Shown here: piece after piece, positions 16,580 through 25,651 of the stretch
How positions within the stretch are numbered: position 1 is the stretch's first letter
How the letters are laid out: each line of letters starts with the position of its first letter
Source of the DNA: Mucilaginibacter sp.
GTDB taxonomy: Bacteria; Bacteroidota; Bacteroidia; Sphingobacteriales; Sphingobacteriaceae
Length of the DNA stretch: 64,000 bases
Assembly (NCBI RefSeq): GCF_028288185.1
Contig: NZ_JAQBOF010000036.1
Span: 62,001 to 126,000 of the forward strand
Direction of reading: 5' to 3'
Translations under genes and position numbers: made by a program
Notes under the pieces: model-generated
What the model saw: the letters and a program-made list of their open reading frames with translations, nothing else
Told to the model about the DNA's origin: nothing
Database searches by the model: none

Positions 16580-17323
16580 ATGAAATTATTAGAAGGAAAA
16601 ACCGCGTTAATAACCGGAGCGTCAAAAGGAATTGGACGCAAGATTGCCGAGAAGTTTGCCGAGCATGGCGCTAATGTGGCTTTTACTTATTTATCGTCTG
16701 TTGAAAAAGGACTGGCCCTGGAGCAGGAACTGCAAAGCTTTGGCACACAGGTTAAAGGCTACCAAAGCGATGCCTCTAAATTTGACGAAGCGGATAAACT
16801 GATCAATGATATTATTGCCGATTTTGGCACCTTACATATCGTAGTAAATAACGCCGGTATTACCAAAGATGGTTTGCTGATGCGTATGACCGAACAGCAG
16901 TGGGACGATGTTTTAGAGGTTAACCTAAAATCTGTTTTCAACATAACCAAAGCGGCATCAAAAATTATGATGAAAAACCGCGATGGCGTGTTCATTAACA
17001 TGAGCTCGGTTGTTGGGGTAAATGGTAACGCGGGGCAGTCAAATTATTCGGCATCAAAAGCCGGTATCATCGGTTTCTCTAAATCAATAGCTAAAGAGTT
17101 AGGCTCGCGTAATATCCGTACCAACGTTATCGCGCCGGGCTTTATCCGTACAGAAATGACCGAGGTTTTAGACCCTAAAGTGGTTGAAGGCTGGGCAGCA
17201 TCTATCCCGCTTAAACGTGCCGGCGAAACTGAAGACGTAGCTAACGCCTGTGTTTTCTTAGCATCTGATATGGCAACTTACATCACTGGCCAGGTTATCC
17301 CGGTTGATGGTGGAATGTTGTAG
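16580..17323 (+). CDS. fabG: 3-oxoacyl-[acyl-carrier-protein] reductase
   Basis: NADPH-dependent reduction of beta-ketoacyl-ACP in fatty acid elongation. A classical short-chain dehydrogenase of 247 residues: cofactor loop TGASKGIG (12-19), NNAG, the Ser-Tyr-Lys set in MSSVVGVNGNAGQSNYSASK, and IAPGFIRTEMT. The C-terminal VDGGML is the normal FabG ending. It stands alone, away from other fab genes, so a housekeeping FabG or a paralogue for another ketoacyl substrate are both possible; the motif match to FabG proper is close. Confidence 0.88.
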   Translation: MKLLEGKTALITGASKGIGRKIAEKFAEHGANVAFTYLSSVEKGLALEQELQSFGTQVKGYQSDASKFDEADKLINDIIADFGTLHIVVNNAGITKDGLLMRMTEQQWDDVLEVNLKSVFNITKAASKIMMKNRDGVFINMSSVVGVNGNAGQSNYSASKAGIIGFSKSIAKELGSRNIRTNVIAPGFIRTEMTEVLDPKVVEGWAASIPLKRAGETEDVANACVFLASDMATYITGQVIPVDGGML

Positions 17324-17366
17324 TTAGTGATTAGAGGTTGGTGATTAGTGATTAGTTAAAGAGGGG

Positions 17367-17408
17367 TGTCATGCAGAGGCTCTCGAAGCATGCGGGCAAA
17401 GGCCTTGC
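17367..17408. repeat. Half copy of the REP-like palindrome
   Basis: gtcatgcagaggctctcgaagcatgcgggcaaaggcc resembles the left half of the repeats at 1643 and 7499, but the right arm is missing. The preceding 17325-17355 consists of 'agtgattag' words. Confidence 0.55.
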
Positions 17409-17435
17409 TAAAACATATTTAAAACAGCATATTTG
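17405..17435 (+). promoter_or_regulatory. Promoter built on the end of the half repeat
   Basis: TTGC at 17405-17408 and CATATTTG at 17428-17435 with exactly 19 bases between, the spacing of Bacteroidota promoters; one mismatch to TAnnTTTG. The TTGC is the last part of the truncated repeat. The -7 box also lies in a hairpin, AACAGCATAT/ATATGCTGTT followed by T7, that looks like a terminator and ends at the next start codon. Confidence 0.45.
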
Positions 17436-17458
17436 GTATACAGATATGCTGTTTTTTT

Positions 17459-18088
17459 ATGGGAAGATTTTTACTTTTTATTGGTGCGATAATATTATTG
17501 GGGTGCCATGATCCTAAAAAGGATTATCCAATCCCCAATAAAAAAGATATTAATGAAATTGTAAGAACGGTTATCTCACAGCAAACTGTTGTAACCAGGT
17601 TTGATTCAACGGGAATGGCTATAACAGGAAAGCCTGGTAATACCCATTTTAATTCGTTGGATAATTTTCCCTTAAATATCGATTTAAGTAGGCCTTGGAG
17701 TGCGGATGATCTATTGCTTAACCGTATTGACGGTGAAAACCTTTTTAACCAGTTAAGGAATGCTGGCTTTATGAAAGCGGATTCATTATATATTCTTTTT
17801 CAATGTCATCTTCCAAAGGGGATAAAAATTGACACTATAAAAATGCCAAACACTACATTTACCAGCGAGGCTAAAATAAACATTATAAAAAAGAGAGGTA
17901 AAAGAGAGCATTTTTACTGCTATTATTATCAAATGTCAAGACCCTTGTTTTCTTTAGATCAAAAACAAGCTTATGTAATGTTAGATAGTTATTACAATTA
18001 TATGGCGGCACAAGGCTATGCTTTTTCTTTAAAGAAGATAAATGGAAAGTGGAAAATTATTTGGCAAGGTATAACATGGATGAGCTAA
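17459..18088 (+). CDS. Unknown lipoprotein
   Basis: 209 residues with a lipoprotein signal (MGRFLLFIGAIILLGC; lipidated Cys16) and then a polar mature part. No family recognised. The C-terminal half has aromatic-rich stretches (HFYCYYYQMSRPLFS, YNYMAAQGYAFSLKKINGKWKIIWQG), the last of which resembles the end of NTF2-like or SnoaL-like folds. The start codon sits immediately after a terminator-like hairpin, and no later start is plausible because the signal peptide begins here. Base composition is A+T-rich. Confidence 0.65.
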   Translation: MGRFLLFIGAIILLGCHDPKKDYPIPNKKDINEIVRTVISQQTVVTRFDSTGMAITGKPGNTHFNSLDNFPLNIDLSRPWSADDLLLNRIDGENLFNQLRNAGFMKADSLYILFQCHLPKGIKIDTIKMPNTTFTSEAKINIIKKRGKREHFYCYYYQMSRPLFSLDQKQAYVMLDSYYNYMAAQGYAFSLKKINGKWKIIWQGITWMS

Positions 18089-18183
18089 CGCTTATCAACA
18101 TTATTACACTAAACATTCACAATATTTTTGCATTTTGCAATGACAACGTAAAACGTATTACGTAACACGTTCAACCTATTAAA

Positions 18184-20304
18184 ATGCTGTTATTTTCAAT
18201 TACCTGGGGGGCTGTTTCTGGATGGTGGACGTTGGTTTGCCTGCTGTTAGGCGTGCTGTATGCCTGGTTAATGTACCGGCAGCCAACCAACCTGGCCGAT
18301 AAATTTAGGTACGTGCTTTCTGCTTTTAGGGGTATCGCGGTATTTTTAATAGCGTTGCTGCTGGTGTCGCCGTTGGTGCGGTCTACCAATTATCAGCCGC
18401 AAAAACCGTTGATTTTAATAGCGCAGGATAATTCTGCATCTGTAAAACTATTCCCGGCTAAATCGACTTTAAAAGTCTCCCCTACCGGGGGAGATTTAGA
18501 GGGGGCTGGGGCTTTTGTCGATGAACTAGGCAAGCTTAAACAGCAACTGGGCGATGGCTACGATGTGCAGGAATTTAATTTCGGGCATGATGTAGCTAAT
18601 GGATTATCAAAAACATTTAACGCCAAGCAAACCAATATAGCCGCTGCACTGCGCCAGTTAAATGACCGATTTGTTAACCAAAATATAGGTGCCGTAGTAT
18701 TGGCAACTGACGGCATGTACAACCAGGGCGCCGACCCGCAATACGAAGCGCGTAACTTTAAAACCAACATCTACACCATAGCTCTGGGAGATACCATTGC
18801 TAAACGCGACTTGCTGATAGGCAATGTAAACTATAACAAAACCGCGTTGTTAGGTAATGATTTCGAGATAGAGATATTGGCCCAGGCCTGGCAAAGCAAA
18901 GGCGAAACCATGCACCTAAGCATTACCGAAGATGGCCGCCAGGTAAACTCACAGATTATCCCGGTGAGCAATGATGCTTTTAAAAAGATACTAACAGTTA
19001 AATTAAATGCCGATAAAAAAGGTATCCATAAATTTAATATCAGCATAACGCCAGTTAAGAATGAACTGTCTACCCAAAACAACTCGGAGACTATTTATGT
19101 AGAGGTGCTGGATGCCAAACAAAAGCTATTGTTGTTATATGATGGCCCGCATCCGGATATCAGCGTGATAAAACAGGCTATTGAGGCTAATAAAAATTAC
19201 GAGTTAAAGACCAGCCTGATGTCGGACATGGGCACTTTAAAACTGAGCGATTATAGCTTAATTATACTGCACCAGCCATCACCGGCAACTTTTACCGCGT
19301 TGAAGGATCTGGTAACCAAAGGCAAAACACCAATATGGTATATGCTGGGCGCCCAGGCTGATGTTTTAAACTTTAATATGGTACAAAAACTAACCCGCAT
19401 AAGTGCCGCCAGATTAGAGATGCAGGAAGTATTTGCGCAGCCGGTGCCTGATTTTTCATCATTTATCTTATCAGATTCCACCCAACAAAAAATAGCTAAG
19501 ATGCCGCCCTTGCTGGCGCCATTTGGCAGTTATACCTCATCGGCAACAAACGGTGTTTTGTTTAAACAGAAGATAGGCGCGGTGCCGACAAGTTATCCGT
19601 TACTTTTATTTGGTGATGACGCGGGCAGGCGCATTGGTGTTTTTACCGGCGAGGGCCTATGGCGCTGGCAACTGGCCGAGTTTGAAATTTATGGCAATCA
19701 CCATGCTTTAGAAGAATTATTTAGCCAGAGCGTACAATACCTTACCGCCAATGCCAACAGGCAGCGCTTTAGGGCTTACCCGTCAAAAAATATTTTTGAT
19801 GAGGGCGAGAACGTACTGCTAAATGCCGAGCTATATAACGATGCACTGGAACTGGTTAATACACCCGATGTACGTATAGAACTTAAAAATACCGGGGGCA
19901 AAAACTACAGCTTCTTAGCTACCCGCAACGGACAAAGTTACCAACTGGATGCAGGTACACTGCCAGTAGGCGAATACACTTATGCGGCCACCACCAAACT
20001 GGGTGCCCGCCTGTTTAATGCCAATGGGCAATTAACGGTAAAGCCGCTTAACCTGGAGATCCGCCAAAGTGCGGCTAATCACCAACTATTAAGAAACCTG
20101 GCTAAGCAAAGTGGTGGCGAAATGCTACAGCCATCGCAGATCAATCGTTTGGCTGATCTGATCCGCAAGAACGAGAATGTTAAAACCCTGGTATACGAAG
20201 ACAAACATTACAGCGACATGATAGATGTTAAATGGATCTTTGCGCTGATAGTGGTTTTACTGGGTGTCGAGTGGTTTTTGCGCAAGCGCGAGGGTGAGGT
20301 GTAA
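18184..20304 (+). CDS. Membrane-anchored VWA-like protein with a repeat insertion
   Basis: 706 residues. Two N-terminal transmembrane helices (about 13-30 and 48-64), then a large periplasmic part with a von Willebrand A-like core (LILIAQDNSASVK for the MIDAS-like DxSxS; AVVLATDGMYNQGADP), and a last helix near residue 683 (WIFALIVVLLGVEWFLRKR) with a basic cytoplasmic tail. This arrangement resembles the Bat-type or 'glutamine amidotransferase-like' membrane proteins of Bacteroidota; function unknown. Between residues about 95 and 112 the coding sequence contains a 37-bp intergenic repeat (see 18471). It is followed by an unrelated secreted propeller gene. Confidence 0.7.
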   Translation: MLLFSITWGAVSGWWTLVCLLLGVLYAWLMYRQPTNLADKFRYVLSAFRGIAVFLIALLLVSPLVRSTNYQPQKPLILIAQDNSASVKLFPAKSTLKVSPTGGDLEGAGAFVDELGKLKQQLGDGYDVQEFNFGHDVANGLSKTFNAKQTNIAAALRQLNDRFVNQNIGAVVLATDGMYNQGADPQYEARNFKTNIYTIALGDTIAKRDLLIGNVNYNKTALLGNDFEIEILAQAWQSKGETMHLSITEDGRQVNSQIIPVSNDAFKKILTVKLNADKKGIHKFNISITPVKNELSTQNNSETIYVEVLDAKQKLLLLYDGPHPDISVIKQAIEANKNYELKTSLMSDMGTLKLSDYSLIILHQPSPATFTALKDLVTKGKTPIWYMLGAQADVLNFNMVQKLTRISAARLEMQEVFAQPVPDFSSFILSDSTQQKIAKMPPLLAPFGSYTSSATNGVLFKQKIGAVPTSYPLLLFGDDAGRRIGVFTGEGLWRWQLAEFEIYGNHHALEELFSQSVQYLTANANRQRFRAYPSKNIFDEGENVLLNAELYNDALELVNTPDVRIELKNTGGKNYSFLATRNGQSYQLDAGTLPVGEYTYAATTKLGARLFNANGQLTVKPLNLEIRQSAANHQLLRNLAKQSGGEMLQPSQINRLADLIRKNENVKTLVYEDKHYSDMIDVKWIFALIVVLLGVEWFLRKREGEV
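18471..18507. repeat. 37-bp repeat inside the VWA gene
   Basis: These 37 bases are identical to 31580-31616, which is intergenic. The core is the palindrome ctcccctaccgggggag. Here it is read in frame as VSPTGGDLEGA without breaking the gene. Confidence 0.9.
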
Positions 20305-20395
20305 TTTAGCGGCAACGATTGCATAGTTTTAATCGGATATATTTTATAGTTACGCCTGATACGGGTAATTTTAAATACCAATTAAAAATAAATTC

Positions 20396-21442
20396 ATGAG
20401 CAATATCGTAAACCTTAATGGCGGTAATTCGCGTTTTTTTAAAGCCTTAATTTTACTTTTTTTAATAGCTGGGTTTGGCGTTCATGCCAAAGCACAACAG
20501 ATGCTTGCTGCAACTAAACAAGCCGCCCCCGAAATATTACCCGGTAAGGGCCCGGCCGAATTTGATTTCTTTTATGCAGGGGAGGCTAAACATCGTAAGA
20601 TGTACATTGTGCGCAACAGTAAGATCACCTGGTCGTACATTGATACTTTAGGCAAAGGCGAAATTAGCGATGCGGTTTTAATGAAGAACGGCAATGTGCT
20701 TTTTGCACATCAGTTTGGTGTTACGCTCATCGACAAGAACAAAAACGTGCTTTGGAACTATGACGCCCCAAAAAACCACGAAACCCATACCGCCCAACCA
20801 ATAGGAAATGACCATGTAGTTTTCATCCAGAATGGCGATACTGCCAAACTGTTTGTGATGAATGTTAAAACCAATAAAATAGAGAAGCAGTTTAACCTGC
20901 AAACCAGGGGCAACGGCATCCACGGACAATTTCGCCATGCAAGGTTAACGCCTGATGGTACTATCCTGGTAGCGCATATGGACTTGGGCAAAGTGCGTGA
21001 ATATGATGTTGATGGCAAACAACTGCTATCTATAGATGTGCCGGGCGTATGGTCGGTTGAGCCATTAAAGAACAACAATATATTGGTATCGGGACACGAA
21101 GGTCATCGCACATCATACGTACGGGAACTAAACCGCAAAGGCGATGTTGTTTGGGAGTACATGATGAGCGATATGCCCGATTACAGCTTCCCCGAGCCGC
21201 AAATAGCTACCCGGCTGGCCAACGGTAATACCATAGTTAACAATTGGTTTAACCAATGGGACAGCAAACTCGACCCAAAAAACTTACAGGTACAAGCAAT
21301 AGAAATTACGCCCGATAAAAAAGTGATCTGGGCCCTGCGCTCATGGGCTGACCCGATGAACCTTGGTCCATCAACCACCATACAATTGTTAAATGATGCC
21401 AATGCGATAACAGAGAAAGTGCATTTTGGAGATATAAAGTAA
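20396..21442 (+). CDS. Secreted beta-propeller (PQQ-like repeat) protein
   Basis: 348 residues with a signal peptide (about 1-34, ends VHAKAQ). The mature part consists of repeated beta-blade units with the pattern 'GxVLxxHxxGVTxIDKNKNVLWxY', 'DGTILVAHMDLGKVREYDxDGK', 'NNILVSGHEGHxxYVxELNxKGDVVWEY', typical of PQQ-like propellers. The Trp-containing 'W' dockings recur every 40-50 residues; six or seven blades would fit. No catalytic set is evident. A ligand-binding or scaffold role in the periplasm is the most that can be inferred. Confidence 0.75.
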   Translation: MSNIVNLNGGNSRFFKALILLFLIAGFGVHAKAQQMLAATKQAAPEILPGKGPAEFDFFYAGEAKHRKMYIVRNSKITWSYIDTLGKGEISDAVLMKNGNVLFAHQFGVTLIDKNKNVLWNYDAPKNHETHTAQPIGNDHVVFIQNGDTAKLFVMNVKTNKIEKQFNLQTRGNGIHGQFRHARLTPDGTILVAHMDLGKVREYDVDGKQLLSIDVPGVWSVEPLKNNNILVSGHEGHRTSYVRELNRKGDVVWEYMMSDMPDYSFPEPQIATRLANGNTIVNNWFNQWDSKLDPKNLQVQAIEITPDKKVIWALRSWADPMNLGPSTTIQLLNDANAITEKVHFGDIK

Positions 21443-21446
21443 TATG

Positions 21447-21483
21447 CAAGACTTACGAAGTTTTAAAAACTTCGTAAGTCTTG
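21447..21483. repeat. Perfect 18-bp-arm palindrome 'acttacgaagtttt'
   Basis: A 37-base perfect hairpin starting 5 bases after the propeller gene's stop. The same palindrome, with 16-base arms, is found at 41595-41627. It can act as a terminator-like structure but has no T run. Confidence 0.85.
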
Positions 21484-21509
21484 TTCCGCAAAACACATTA
21501 ACTTGCATC

Positions 21510-22202
21510 ATGAAAAAACTGCTAAATGTTTTTATAGCATTAATTATTATTTGCAATCACTCTTTTGCGCAAAATCGCAATACTACACTAGAGGCTCGGA
21601 TAAGTTATTTGGAGGAGATAAAAAATGACTCTGAATATAAAGGCCTAAATCCTTCAAAAGGATTTGCTATATCATTTATAAATAATTCTGATCAGGATAT
21701 ATTTATTCCTTATTTTTTAAAATTGATCCACAATAAAAGCGATATGGGGATATTTATTTCTTATTACAGGAAGGAATCGGGCGGGTATAAATTAATTCCG
21801 AGACCCTTTTCAACAGGGGATGACATAGCAGGTCTGCCAATGCTTTTAGATACATTCAATCAAAAAAACAGAACAGCCGAAAAGAAATTATTTGCGGAAA
21901 TAAAGAAATATAACAAAGCCAAAAGTATAGTGAACATGGATAATATTTTAGAAAACTATAGCTCGAGGGCCTTGTTTTTAAAAGCGCATAAAGAAAGAGA
22001 ATACTATATGCCAATGGAAATTTCGCCTTACGTTAGTAATATGCCGGGACGGTATAAAGTGGCTTTTGAACCCATGTTAGCTATGCCGGTTAAGGACGAA
22101 TTCCCTGAATTTATTATGGGTTACAAAAAATTTATCCCCACCGCTATTAAATCCAACCCGGTTTACATTCATTTTGAACCGATGCGCAGGCCGCAAGACT
22201 AA
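21510..22202 (+). CDS. Unknown secreted protein
   Basis: 230 residues. The ATG at 21510 gives a clear signal peptide (KKLLNVFIALIIICNHSFAQ); the open frame upstream runs through the palindromic repeat and is not expected to be translated. The mature protein contains FINNSDQDIFIPYFLKLIH and a C-terminal VSNMPGRYKVAFEP, which suggests an immunoglobulin-like beta sandwich. No family or neighbour gives a role. A+T-rich compared with the gene before it. Confidence 0.6.
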   Translation: MKKLLNVFIALIIICNHSFAQNRNTTLEARISYLEEIKNDSEYKGLNPSKGFAISFINNSDQDIFIPYFLKLIHNKSDMGIFISYYRKESGGYKLIPRPFSTGDDIAGLPMLLDTFNQKNRTAEKKLFAEIKKYNKAKSIVNMDNILENYSSRALFLKAHKEREYYMPMEISPYVSNMPGRYKVAFEPMLAMPVKDEFPEFIMGYKKFIPTAIKSNPVYIHFEPMRRPQD

Positions 22203-22315
22203 TTTAATTAACCAGGTATATGAAAGATGGTATATCTTACTTTAAATTAAAAAGCTAATTTTTTAGATATTTAACTAAACATTTCTATTTTTGTAGCAAT
22301 AAAAAAATAAGCATT

Positions 22316-22501
22316 ATGAACCCAACGCAAGAAGCAAATTCAGAACGTCATTACATATTATTAGTTATCGCTATAATTATAGGTTTGGTTGGCGTTTATT
22401 TACGCTTTGCAGATTTTAGGCATGCCTCGGCTGTAGCTAACGTTATATTGGCAATTGGTGTCGGTGTAGGGCTTAAAGCGGTGTTTACTATAGTTAAATA
22501 A
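22316..22501 (+). CDS. Small membrane protein, 61 residues
   Basis: Two hydrophobic helices: ILLVIAIIIGLVGVYLRF (14-31) and VANVILAIGVGVGLKAVFTI (40-59), separated by a polar loop. The first residues are polar. A TATTTTTG -7 box lies at 22286-22293. A strong terminator follows, so it is a single-gene transcript. No family recognised. Confidence 0.6.
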   Translation: MNPTQEANSERHYILLVIAIIIGLVGVYLRFADFRHASAVANVILAIGVGVGLKAVFTIVK

Positions 22502-22517
22502 TACAACCTCAGTATAT

Positions 22518-22555
22518 AAAAAAAGCGTCCCGATAAAATCGGGACGCTTTTTTTA
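22518..22555. terminator. Bidirectional terminator between convergent genes
   Basis: AAAGCGTCCCGAT / ATCGGGACGCTTT, a 13-bp perfect stem with a 3-base loop, A run on one side and T run on the other. It serves the small membrane gene and gldB. Confidence 0.9.
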
Positions 22556-22564
22556 TGCCTTATG

Positions 22565-23608
22565 CTAACGGTCGTTTCGGGGCCGGTATTTAGAGTCGTT
22601 TAGTATCTTCTGGGCATCGTTATTTATCATTAACTCGGGCAAAGTAATATCAGGGTGCTTATCCATATATTCTTTTACAATTTGCCACCCTGTCCATGAG
22701 CCTATTTTAGGGGCAGATTCTCTACCAAACTGCGGTGTAAACGGGGCCTCACTTACATAGGTTTGAATTTTCTGGTAATCGGTTTCATACAATAAGTTCT
22801 GCTCCAGCAGGTAGGCCCAAATGGTCGATTTAAAATCTGTACACCATTTTAATTGCTGGGTAGTGTAGCCAATCTTGGTCGAATCGGGTACATCAGGTAA
22901 TATCTGGTCCATAAAATAAAGTATCTTACCAGTATACACCATTTTTGCCAATAATGTTTTATCATTATCACTTTCGGGGAACATATCTTCGCGTGCTATC
23001 CCCTCAATAACACGTGGGGTAATATTATCAGGCGTAAACCGCTTGGATATATAGTGTGGAAATGCTTCAATCAATGCGGGGTAAAACCGCGAGTCGGCGC
23101 CTAAAAACAAGTCAAGCCCTATACCAAAATATCCGTCACCAACAGATGTCTGCGCTTTAAATCCCGAGAAATAGGCGTACACCTTAGGTAATTTTTTCTT
23201 CGGATAGTAATACTTGATCCGTCTGAAGGCATCGGTAAGCTCGGCGTTTTGTTTATCCATAGCGCCCGGGTATATCGAATCCACATCATGTTTAACATCT
23301 AAGTAAGGGCGACCCTTAAATACGGGCCTCAGTACGTTAAAATAAGCCGTATCGCTGGTGCTGCCGGCTTGTAGTATCTGTTCGGTATAGTCGCGGTAAA
23401 AGCTGCCGTACTTTTTTTGCATAAACGCGGCTTGCTGTAGCATGGGTTTTGTACGTAAACCGTCAAAATCGTGATCGAAGCGTTCTATCTTAACATCAAT
23501 CGGTATATTGCTAACATCAATTTTTTTATTGCGGCCGCAAGCTGTAAGGAATAGGCCGATAATAAAAATGAAATAAATTTGTTTGAACTTGTAGAAGGTT
23601 GGTATCAT
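22565..23608 (-). CDS. gldB: Gliding motility lipoprotein GldB
   Basis: Lipoprotein of the Bacteroidota gliding/type IX secretion gene set. The 347-residue chain has a lipobox at FLTAC (Cys24) and the GldB pattern: IERFDHDFDGL, KKYGSFYRDY, AYFSGFKAQTSVGDGYFGIGLDLFLG, and TPRVIEGIAREDMFP. The fold is related to zinc-protease-like DUF2268 domains, but the HExxH is absent. It is divergent from nadE, an arrangement also known for gldB in other Bacteroidota. Its promoter lies in the mirrored repeat at 23641. Confidence 0.92.
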   Translation of the reverse strand: MIPTFYKFKQIYFIFIIGLFLTACGRNKKIDVSNIPIDVKIERFDHDFDGLRTKPMLQQAAFMQKKYGSFYRDYTEQILQAGSTSDTAYFNVLRPVFKGRPYLDVKHDVDSIYPGAMDKQNAELTDAFRRIKYYYPKKKLPKVYAYFSGFKAQTSVGDGYFGIGLDLFLGADSRFYPALIEAFPHYISKRFTPDNITPRVIEGIAREDMFPESDNDKTLLAKMVYTGKILYFMDQILPDVPDSTKIGYTTQQLKWCTDFKSTIWAYLLEQNLLYETDYQKIQTYVSEAPFTPQFGRESAPKIGSWTGWQIVKEYMDKHPDITLPELMINNDAQKILNDSKYRPRNDR

Positions 23609-23640
23609 TTTTATACTTTCAACAAAAATAACAAATTAGA

Positions 23641-23705
23641 AAGCACAAAGCTAAAAGACTAAAGCTAAAAGCCGCTTTTGGCTTTAGTCTTTTAGCTTTG
23701 TGCTT
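23641..23705. repeat. Mirrored word repeat acting as divergent promoter for gldB and nadE
   Basis: Two arms of about 30 bases (aagcacaaagctaaaagact... and its reverse complement) around a short centre. Each arm carries TAGCTTTG, a match to the -7 consensus TAnnTTTG, pointing outward: 23693-23700 toward nadE and 23646-23653 (minus strand) toward gldB. The element therefore looks like a symmetrical promoter pair. Confidence 0.6.
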
Positions 23706-23725
23706 ATATTAAATAATTTATTCTA

Positions 23726-25375
23726 ATGAAAATAGCATTAGCGCAGCTTAACTATCACGTTGGTAACTTTGAGTCTAACACGGCACACATTATCCAACAT
23801 ATACAAAAAGCCCGGCAAAATGGCGCCGACCTGGTTGTATTTGCCGAGCTATGTGTTTGCGGGTATCCCGCGCGCGATTTTTTAGAGTTTAGCGAGTTTA
23901 TTAATCAATGCGATATAGCGGCCCAAAAAATTGCTGCCGAGTGTACCGATATTGCCTGTATAATTGGCTTACCTATCCCCAATCATAAAACAGAAGGTAA
24001 GGAACTAAACAACTCGGCTTATTTTATTGAGAACGGCAAAGTTAAGGGTATAGTAAACAAAGCGCTGTTGCCTAACTATGATATATTTGACGAGTACCGC
24101 TATTTTGAACCATCAACCGAGTTTAGCTGTATTGAGTTTAAAGGCAAACGCATTGCGCTAACCATCTGCGAGGATTTGTGGAACACCATTGAGAACCCGC
24201 TATACATTACCCGCCCGATGGATACGCTGATAAAGCAAAACCCCGATGTGATGATAAACATTGCCGCATCGCCATTTGCTTATAACCATGACGAGGAGCG
24301 TATTGCTATTTTAAAAGATAATGCCGCCCGTTATAACCTGCCGTTGTTTTATGTTAACCACGTAGGCGCGCAGACAGAGCTGATATTTGATGGCGGATCA
24401 TTAGTGTTTGATAAAACAGGCAATTTGGTTGATGAACTGCCTTATTTTGAAGAAAGCATAACTTATTATACTTTGGACGATAAAGGCGAAGTTTCTTTCG
24501 ACCACCAATCGACCCTTAAAAAAGAAAGAGAAAGTGATATAGCGCAAATACACCAGGCATTAATTTTAGGCATAAGAGATTATTTCCATAAATCAGGATT
24601 TAGCCGGGCGATACTGGGATTGTCAGGCGGTATTGATTCGGCTGTGGTATGCGCTTTAGCTGCCGAAGCACTGGGTGCCGAAAATGTAATGGCTGTCTTA
24701 CTGCCGTCTAAATTCTCCAGCGATCACTCTTTAAAAGACGCCGAGGACCTGGTAAACAACCTGGGTTGCATGAGCGAAACCATCGCCATAAAAAATATTA
24801 CAGAATCGTTCGAGAAAGCTTTAAGCCCACAATTTAAAGACCTGCCATTTAACATTGCCGAAGAAAATATACAATCGCGCAGCCGCGCCATTTTGTTGAT
24901 GGCGATGTGTAATAAGTTTGGTTTTATTTTGTTAAACACATCCAACAAAAGTGAGGCCGCCGTAGGCTACGGGACTTTATATGGCGATATGTGCGGCGGA
25001 ATATCTGTTATTGGCGATGTTTATAAAACACAGGTTTTTGAGCTGGCGCGACATATTAACCGCGAACGCGAGATCATCCCCGAAAATTCTATCATCAAAC
25101 CACCATCAGCCGAGTTAAGGCCCGGACAAAAAGACTCCGACTCATTACCTGAGTACGACATACTGGATAAAATATTAGCCCAATACATTGAGTATCGCTG
25201 CTCGGCAAACGAGATCATTAAAATGGGATATGATGAAGCTACGGTTCACCGGGCAATAAAGCTAATCAATCTGGCTGAGCATAAACGCTACCAAACACCG
25301 CCAATTTTGCGTGTATCGCCAAAAGCATTTGGCATGGGACGAAGGATGCCTATTGTTGGGAAATATTTGCAGTAG
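23726..25375 (+). CDS. nadE: Glutamine-dependent NAD+ synthetase
   Basis: Last step of NAD synthesis: amidation of deamido-NAD with ammonia from glutamine. 549 residues in two domains. The N-terminal nitrilase-like amidase (1-250) shows the Glu-Lys-Cys triad: Glu41 (FAELCVCGYP), Lys112 (NKALLPNYD) and Cys148 (TICEDLWN). The C-terminal synthetase (from about 275) has the PP-loop LGLSGGIDSAVV and SNKSEAAVGYGTLYGD. Both domains are complete. It is divergent from gldB. Confidence 0.97.
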   Translation: MKIALAQLNYHVGNFESNTAHIIQHIQKARQNGADLVVFAELCVCGYPARDFLEFSEFINQCDIAAQKIAAECTDIACIIGLPIPNHKTEGKELNNSAYFIENGKVKGIVNKALLPNYDIFDEYRYFEPSTEFSCIEFKGKRIALTICEDLWNTIENPLYITRPMDTLIKQNPDVMINIAASPFAYNHDEERIAILKDNAARYNLPLFYVNHVGAQTELIFDGGSLVFDKTGNLVDELPYFEESITYYTLDDKGEVSFDHQSTLKKERESDIAQIHQALILGIRDYFHKSGFSRAILGLSGGIDSAVVCALAAEALGAENVMAVLLPSKFSSDHSLKDAEDLVNNLGCMSETIAIKNITESFEKALSPQFKDLPFNIAEENIQSRSRAILLMAMCNKFGFILLNTSNKSEAAVGYGTLYGDMCGGISVIGDVYKTQVFELARHINREREIIPENSIIKPPSAELRPGQKDSDSLPEYDILDKILAQYIEYRCSANEIIKMGYDEATVHRAIKLINLAEHKRYQTPPILRVSPKAFGMGRRMPIVGKYLQ

Positions 25376-25651
25376 ACCCCTCTAAACGGCGAAGCCCTCA
25401 TTAACACCAAAATAATATTCGTTAATAATCTCCCCCGAAGGGAGACTTCAAAATAAAAAGGCTTCACACTTTGCGTTAGCCTCTTTTATTAATGCACCAC
25501 CAACCTCATTAGTCTAGTACTTGTCCATCTTCTTAAAATTTTCAAATAAACAAGGAACTCAATAACAATTTATTAATAAAGAGTTAATCAAAACAACTTC
25601 GTAACCTTTGCGTTACATTGGTCATATAACAACATATAATTAATTATTACT

